Assembly (NCBI GenBank): GCA_035631615.1
Contig: DASQIK010000027.1
Coordinates: 157,295 to 221,294, forward strand
DNA: 64,000 nucleotides
Origin: UBA5189 sp035631615
GTDB lineage: Bacteria; Chloroflexota; Limnocylindria; Limnocylindrales; CSP1-4
Direction: 5' to 3'
A program made the translations under genes and the position numbers. The notes under the pieces were generated by a model. It ran no database searches. It saw only the letters and a list, made by a program, of their open reading frames with translations, and was not told the DNA's origin. The number at the start of each line of letters is the position of its first letter. Position 1 is the first letter of the stretch. Below are positions 59,929-64,000 of the stretch, piece after piece.

Positions 59929-60927
59929 CTAGGCGATTGCGCGCACCCGTCGCACCCGGCGAAGGATCACGATGCCGAAGCCCCCGATGAACGCGAGCGC
60001 GAGCAGGATGGGCAGCCAGACGATCCCGAACCAGATCGCCGCTGTCTCGACGTCCTGGAGGACGCCCACGAGGCTGGCCGACGCTGCGTCGACCTGTGCG
60101 CCGGGGTCGAATTGGTCCTGCTTCGCCGCGAGGACCGGCTCCGGCGTCCGCACGAAGGTCACGCTCAGGCTCGAGTAGGCCGCCTGCTCCTGCAGGTGCG
60201 CCTGCTCGGCCATCAGCCGTTCGATCTCGCCGCGGGTGGTCGTCAGCTCCGCCTGCACGGACAGGACGTCCTTGATGACCTTCGCCCGGTCCATGATCGA
60301 CTGGAGTGCCTGCTCGGTGACCTGGAGGTTGCGGATGCGGGCCCCGAGGTCGACGACCTGCGAGGTGACGTCGGCGGTCGTCGAGCGCTCGTCGACGATC
60401 ACGCCTGACATCGACCGCAGCGCGTTCATCGCGGCGTCCCACTGAGCCGCCGGGACCCGGAACGCGATCGTTGCTCGGGCGTCCGCGCCGGTGCCGGATC
60501 GCTTGGAGCCGCTCACATATCCGCTGAGGGCGTCGATCTTCTGCGTCGCGCTCGTCACCGCTGCGGCAATGTCGTCGACCTGGAGGGTCAGCTCGCCGGT
60601 CTTGATGATGAGGAGATCGTCGCGGACGCTCGCGTCGATCACGCCCGTGCCGGCGCCGACGCCGCCGGCCGCCGTGGCGCCGTCCGTGCCGCCGCCGCCG
60701 CCTGTGCCGGAGCTGTTGCCAGTCGTGTCACCACCCGCGCCGGCGCCGGTGGTGTCTCCACCCATGGTGCCGCCGCCCGACACCTCGCCCGGGCCGTTCA
60801 CCGACGCGCCGACCGTCGACATGACGCTGCTCACCTGGCCGCCCAGCATGGTCACGGCCAGCGCGCCGCCGACGAGGACGAGGATCAGCACCGCCGGTGC
60901 GAACAACGATCGCTCCCGCAGGTTCAT
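59929..60927 (-). CDS. DUF4349 membrane protein, copy 1
   Basis: This 332-residue protein begins with a transmembrane helix (FAPAVLILVLVGGALAVTML) rather than a lipobox. A Gly-rich linker is followed by the same DUF4349 domain and coiled coil as copy 2, a second helix near 300, and a basic tail. GAGGG precedes ATG 60927. The tandem duplication is recent enough for long stretches to align without gaps. Confidence 0.88.
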   Translation of the reverse strand: MNLRERSLFAPAVLILVLVGGALAVTMLGGQVSSVMSTVGASVNGPGEVSGGGTMGGDTTGAGAGGDTTGNSSGTGGGGGTDGATAAGGVGAGTGVIDASVRDDLLIIKTGELTLQVDDIAAAVTSATQKIDALSGYVSGSKRSGTGADARATIAFRVPAAQWDAAMNALRSMSGVIVDERSTTADVTSQVVDLGARIRNLQVTEQALQSIMDRAKVIKDVLSVQAELTTTRGEIERLMAEQAHLQEQAAYSSLSVTFVRTPEPVLAAKQDQFDPGAQVDAASASLVGVLQDVETAAIWFGIVWLPILLALAFIGGFGIVILRRVRRVRAIA

Positions 60928-61011
60928 GCGCGAACCCTCGCGGGGGCGCGGCGTGCCGACGAGCCCTGGGCCCACGCAACTGCGTTGCGCAACGTCCCGC
61001 AACGACCGGCG

Positions 61012-62193
61012 TCAGGGCCGGTACTCGACCCCCTTGGAGGACGGTGCGGCGGGTCGCTTCGGCAGCGCGGTCCCGATCAGCGGCGCAAAGCTCGTGAGCC
61101 CGCGATGGCGGCACTCGGCGGCGAGCTCGTCGACGAGGCGGACCGGGAGCGTCGGGTCGGCGAAGATCGCCGTGCCTACCTGGACCGCTGCCGCGCCGAC
61201 CGCGAGGTAGTCGAGCACGTCGGCGAGCTCCGTCACGCCCCCGATCGCGACGACCGGGATGTCGACGACCTGGCTCACCTCGTACACGATCCGGAGCGCG
61301 ACAGGCTTGATCGCCGGGCCGGACAGGCCGCCATACGTGTTGCCGAGCAGCGGCCGCTGCCGGCTCGGGGCGACCGCGATGCCGGACAGCGTGTTGATCG
61401 CGGTGAGGGCGTCGGCGCCCGCGTCGGCGATCGCGCGGGCGATCGGGCGAACGTCGGCGACGTTCGGCGACAGCTTGACGAGCAGTGGCAGATCGGTAGC
61501 GCGACGGACGGCCGCGGTCACGCCGCCGGCTGCCTCCGGATCGATCGCGAACTGGATGCCGCCCTTGCCCACGTTCGGGCAGCTGATGTTGAGCTCGATG
61601 CCCGCGACGCCGGGCACGCCCTCGAGCCGTCGCACGACCTCGACGTAATCGGCGACGGACTCGCCCGCGACGTTGACGATGACCGGCACCTGCCAGCCCG
61701 CCCATGTCTCGGCGTACTTCGCGATGACCGCGTCCACGCCCGGGTTCTGGAGCCCGATTGAGTTCAGCATCCCGCCCGGCGTCTCGGTCACGCGCGGGGT
61801 CGGGTTCCCGATCCGCGGCCGAAGGGTCGTCCCCTTGCAGCAGATCGCGCCGAGCCGCTGGACCTCGACGACGTCGGCGTATTCCGTCCCGTACCCGAAC
61901 GTGCCCGAGGCGACGAGGATCGGATTCGCGAGAACCAGCCCGCGACCCAGATCGACGGAGAGGTCGACGTCGACGTTCGGCGCGATGGGCGCGGCAGCCT
62001 GCGGCGCCGCCGCGGCCCGCGTGGCGGGCGCGACGGACGCCCCGTTCGAGCTGGCGGCACGGCCAACATCGAGGTGGCGGCGGACGACCGGGGCGATCGC
62101 CGGCTTGATCCGGCGAACGGTCGGGCGGCGCTTCGCGAGACCCGGCCGCTCGCCGCTCGCCGACGTGACGACGCGGCGCCTGGCCTTCACCAT
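61012..62193 (-). CDS. pyrD: Dihydroorotate dehydrogenase, class 1B catalytic subunit
   Basis: From about residue 75 this is PyrDB: NPILVASGTFGYGTEYADVV, NSIGLQNPGVDA, IELNISCPNVGKGGI with the catalytic Cys, LPLLVKLSPNVADV, GNTYGGLSGPAIKP, and the FMN phosphate site VVAIGGVTELADVL. It oxidises dihydroorotate to orotate, passing electrons to PyrK. Unusually, about 70 extra residues precede it: a very basic segment (VKARRRVVTS, KRRPTVRRIKPAI) and an Ala-rich linker. The ATG overlaps the pyrK end by 7 bp. Confidence 0.93.
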   Translation of the reverse strand: MVKARRRVVTSASGERPGLAKRRPTVRRIKPAIAPVVRRHLDVGRAASSNGASVAPATRAAAAPQAAAPIAPNVDVDLSVDLGRGLVLANPILVASGTFGYGTEYADVVEVQRLGAICCKGTTLRPRIGNPTPRVTETPGGMLNSIGLQNPGVDAVIAKYAETWAGWQVPVIVNVAGESVADYVEVVRRLEGVPGVAGIELNISCPNVGKGGIQFAIDPEAAGGVTAAVRRATDLPLLVKLSPNVADVRPIARAIADAGADALTAINTLSGIAVAPSRQRPLLGNTYGGLSGPAIKPVALRIVYEVSQVVDIPVVAIGGVTELADVLDYLAVGAAAVQVGTAIFADPTLPVRLVDELAAECRHRGLTSFAPLIGTALPKRPAAPSSKGVEYRP

Positions 62194-63047
62194 CCGCCCT
62201 CCCAGTCGAGCTCCTCGGACGCGAAGACGGGCCCCTCGCGGCAGACCCGCTGCGGCGCCCCGGCGGTCGACAGCACGACACAACCGAGGCAGGCTCCGAC
62301 GGCGCAGCCCATGTTCTGCTCCATGGAGACCTGAAGAAACGCGCGCCGCCGCGCCAACGCCGAACCCGACGGAACAGGGCGCCCGCCGCCGCGCTTCCGG
62401 CCCAGCTTCGCGACGCCGAGGCGGCGGCCACGTGAGGCGGCGAGCGAGGCAAGGACACGCAGCATCGGCAGCGGCCCGCACGCGAAGGCCTGGTCGGCCC
62501 ACGCCTCGTAGTCGGGGATCAGCTCGGTCACGAACCCGTGATGGCCCACGGACCCGTCGTCGGTCGCGACGACGTACTCGACCTCGTCGGGCAGGAGCGA
62601 CGACGGGTAGACGTCGCGGGCGCTGGCGCCGCCGAACAGGAGCGTGACCTGGCGGCCGTCGCGGATCGCCTCGTCGGCGAGGGAGCGGACCCCGGCGATG
62701 CCGAGCCCGCCCGCCACGAGCAGGACGTGCTGCGTTCGTGGATCCACCTCGAACGGCCGTCCGAGCGGCCCGAGCATGTCGACCCGGTCCCCCGGCCGCA
62801 GCCGCGTGAACCACTCCGTACCCCGCCCGATCGTCCGGAAGTGAATGGTCAGCGTCCCCGAGACGGTATCGATCGTGTTGAACGAGAACGGCCGGCGCAG
62901 CACGAGGCCGGAATAGTCACCCGTTCGAACGTGGACGAACTGACCGGCTCGAGCACCAGCGACGAGCTCGGGTGCGTGAAACGTCTGGAGCCACTGGTCC
63001 GGCAGGATCTCCCGGCTGTCGATCAGCTCGGCACCCGCGAGTCGCAT
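62187..63047 (-). CDS. pyrK: Dihydroorotate dehydrogenase electron-transfer subunit
   Basis: This 286-residue protein has the FAD site LVLRRPFSFNTID, the NAD-binding VLLVAGGLGIAGVRSLADE and a C-terminal [2Fe-2S] cluster MGCAVGACLGCVVL with a fourth Cys in QRVCREGP. It links dihydroorotate oxidation to NAD. A basic insertion of about 35 residues (GRKRGGGRPVPSGSALARRR) sits just before the cluster. It is cotranscribed with pyrD. Confidence 0.94.
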   Translation of the reverse strand: MRLAGAELIDSREILPDQWLQTFHAPELVAGARAGQFVHVRTGDYSGLVLRRPFSFNTIDTVSGTLTIHFRTIGRGTEWFTRLRPGDRVDMLGPLGRPFEVDPRTQHVLLVAGGLGIAGVRSLADEAIRDGRQVTLLFGGASARDVYPSSLLPDEVEYVVATDDGSVGHHGFVTELIPDYEAWADQAFACGPLPMLRVLASLAASRGRRLGVAKLGRKRGGGRPVPSGSALARRRAFLQVSMEQNMGCAVGACLGCVVLSTAGAPQRVCREGPVFASEELDWEGGW

Positions 63048-63117
63048 GGACCCGGGAGCCCGCGCGGACGTCTCGGGTCGGCCAGCGGGGCTTGGATCTC
63101 GCGTACGGGTGGTCAGG

Positions 63118-63981
63118 CTAGGGCTCCTTGTCCTCGGAGTCCTCGACGTCCTCGTGGTCCTCGCCGTCCTCGCGCTCGTCCGCGCCGGCGGAAACGGCCG
63201 GGTACTGGTCGACGATCGCCTCGGCGAGATCGCCGAACACGTCGGTCGGGTCGTAGAACCGAACGATCTGGTCGGGGCTGGAGATGTCCTGCCAGCCCGT
63301 GCCGCCCTCCGGGATCACCTTGCCCCGGAAGCCGCCCACCGTCAGCTCGAGGTGCTCGTCCTCGTCATCGACGACGACGATCGCATCGACGAGCCCGAGC
63401 ACGCCCGCGGCCGCGTTTTCGAACTGCTCGATCAGGCCGGATTCGGTGCGCTGGCTGCGATCCTGGAAGTCGAGCGCCAACTCGTACAGCGCGACGGCCG
63501 CCCCCGCCTCGTCCTTGGCCTCGGCCGTTGCCGGCTGGCCGGCGGCCCAGTGATCGGCAGCTTCGGCGTACGCGTCGTCGGTGGTCGCGCCGTCCGTCTC
63601 TGCGTCGCCCGTCACAGCGCCGTCCAGGTCGCCGAGGCCGACGTCCTCGGCCTGTGCATCGGCAAATGCCTGGAGGATGTCGGCGGGGTTGTAGATCTCG
63701 ACCAGCTCGCCGGCCGTCTCGATGACCTCGGTCTCGGAGATCCACTCGCCGCGGCCCTCGTCGTAGACGCGGCTCCGGCTTCGGAACGTGCCATCCGCGG
63801 TGACTGCGAGGTAGTCAGGGTCGTCGTCGATCAGGACGAGCCCGCCGAGCTGCTGGATCCGGTGCTGGTGGGTCGCCATGAACCGATCGAGCTGCTCCCC
63901 CGCCCGCACGAGGAAGTCGGAGCGTTCGAGCTCGGCGTCCCTGGCCATCTCCGCCAGGAGGGCGTTTCGTCGGGCTTCCAT
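63118..63981 (-). CDS. Acidic protein with an internally duplicated domain, unknown function
   Basis: This 287-residue protein has two related halves. The first (about residues 45-110) contains GLVLIDDDPDYLAVT, a W in GEWISETEVI, and ELVEIYNPADILQAFADA. The second (about 195-265) contains AIVVVDDEDEHLELT, a W in GTGWQDISSP, and QIVRFYDPTDVFGDLAEA. They are joined by an Asp/Glu/Ala-rich linker and the protein ends in a very acidic tail. There is no signal peptide. AGGAGA precedes the ATG. I recognise no family. It is the first gene of the pyrimidine run in this window. Confidence 0.75.
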   Translation of the reverse strand: MEARRNALLAEMARDAELERSDFLVRAGEQLDRFMATHQHRIQQLGGLVLIDDDPDYLAVTADGTFRSRSRVYDEGRGEWISETEVIETAGELVEIYNPADILQAFADAQAEDVGLGDLDGAVTGDAETDGATTDDAYAEAADHWAAGQPATAEAKDEAGAAVALYELALDFQDRSQRTESGLIEQFENAAAGVLGLVDAIVVVDDEDEHLELTVGGFRGKVIPEGGTGWQDISSPDQIVRFYDPTDVFGDLAEAIVDQYPAVSAGADEREDGEDHEDVEDSEDKEP

Positions 63982-64000
63982 GTCCGGTCTCCTACAGGTG

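Noticed and set aside
1..64000. CRISPR arrays and rRNA genes
   Set aside because: No regularly spaced direct repeats with unique spacers and no rRNA-like sequence were seen on either strand.

Overview
The window is about 68-70% GC by eye and gene-dense, with very short or negative gene spacing. The mix of genes suggests a Chloroflexota bacterium, perhaps a Limnocylindria-like free-living lineage. This mix includes a Ni-superoxide dismutase with its processing peptidase, several probable F420-linked oxidoreductases, a CtaA-CtaB fusion, a Cys-cluster/LysM protein, GH57 and GT35 glycogen enzymes, and class III cyclases fused to AAA/TPR or receiver domains. That placement is inference from gene content; there is no rRNA in the window.

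Layout. 1-1817: an unfinished polytopic membrane protein on the minus strand, then a tRNA-Gly(TCC). 2259-5659: a zinc-ribbon/adenylate cyclase/AAA/TPR protein broken by one frameshift. 5656-9900: small soluble genes (receiver-like, ACT, alpha/beta hydrolase, methyltransferase, PNPOx-like, VOC, lipoprotein). Four of these single-gene units are separated by copies of a short repeat spaced about 0.5 kb apart. 9907-20019: a glycogen/alpha-glucan island with glgA divergent from glgP, a GH57 enzyme, a GntR regulator and a GH13 protein; two palindromic operators are visible. 20016-28359: a minus-strand signalling operon encoding a giant hybrid histidine kinase with ten tandem GAF domains, a stand-alone Hpt protein and a receiver-cyclase. 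The kinase gene appears to start at an ATC codon behind a strong ribosome binding site.

28473-32352: GNAT, holin-like, NTF2-like, Cys-cluster/LysM and GT-C-like membrane genes. 32479-34549: sodN-sodX-SIS operon. 34565-41754: LLM oxidoreductase, MarR-MFS efflux pair, Rieske protein, LOG protein, F420-type nitroreductase, split DUF1254/DUF1214 pair, PPOX protein. 41729-44181: lipoprotein with beta-propeller-like repeats and two membrane proteins. 44252-46460: a mobile-element graveyard (IS481-like and IS5-like transposase remnants) flanking a secreted repeat-rich protein. 46602-50944: cupin, ArsC-like, ACT, exonuclease III, and a lipoprotein/ECF sigma/anti-sigma operon. 50948-57759: MttB-like, MBL/beta-CASP, CtaA-CtaB fusion, thioredoxin-like lipoprotein and signal peptidase I. 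57778-63981: a pyrimidine locus (pyrK, pyrD, pyrE) interleaved with two DUF4349 lipoproteins and led by an acidic protein with an internally duplicated domain.

The most striking system is the 20-28 kb operon. It contains every element of a four-step phosphorelay (kinase His, receiver Asp, Hpt His, output receiver Asp). The relay is fed by a very large GAF array and ends in a cyclase-like output whose transition-state Asn is replaced.
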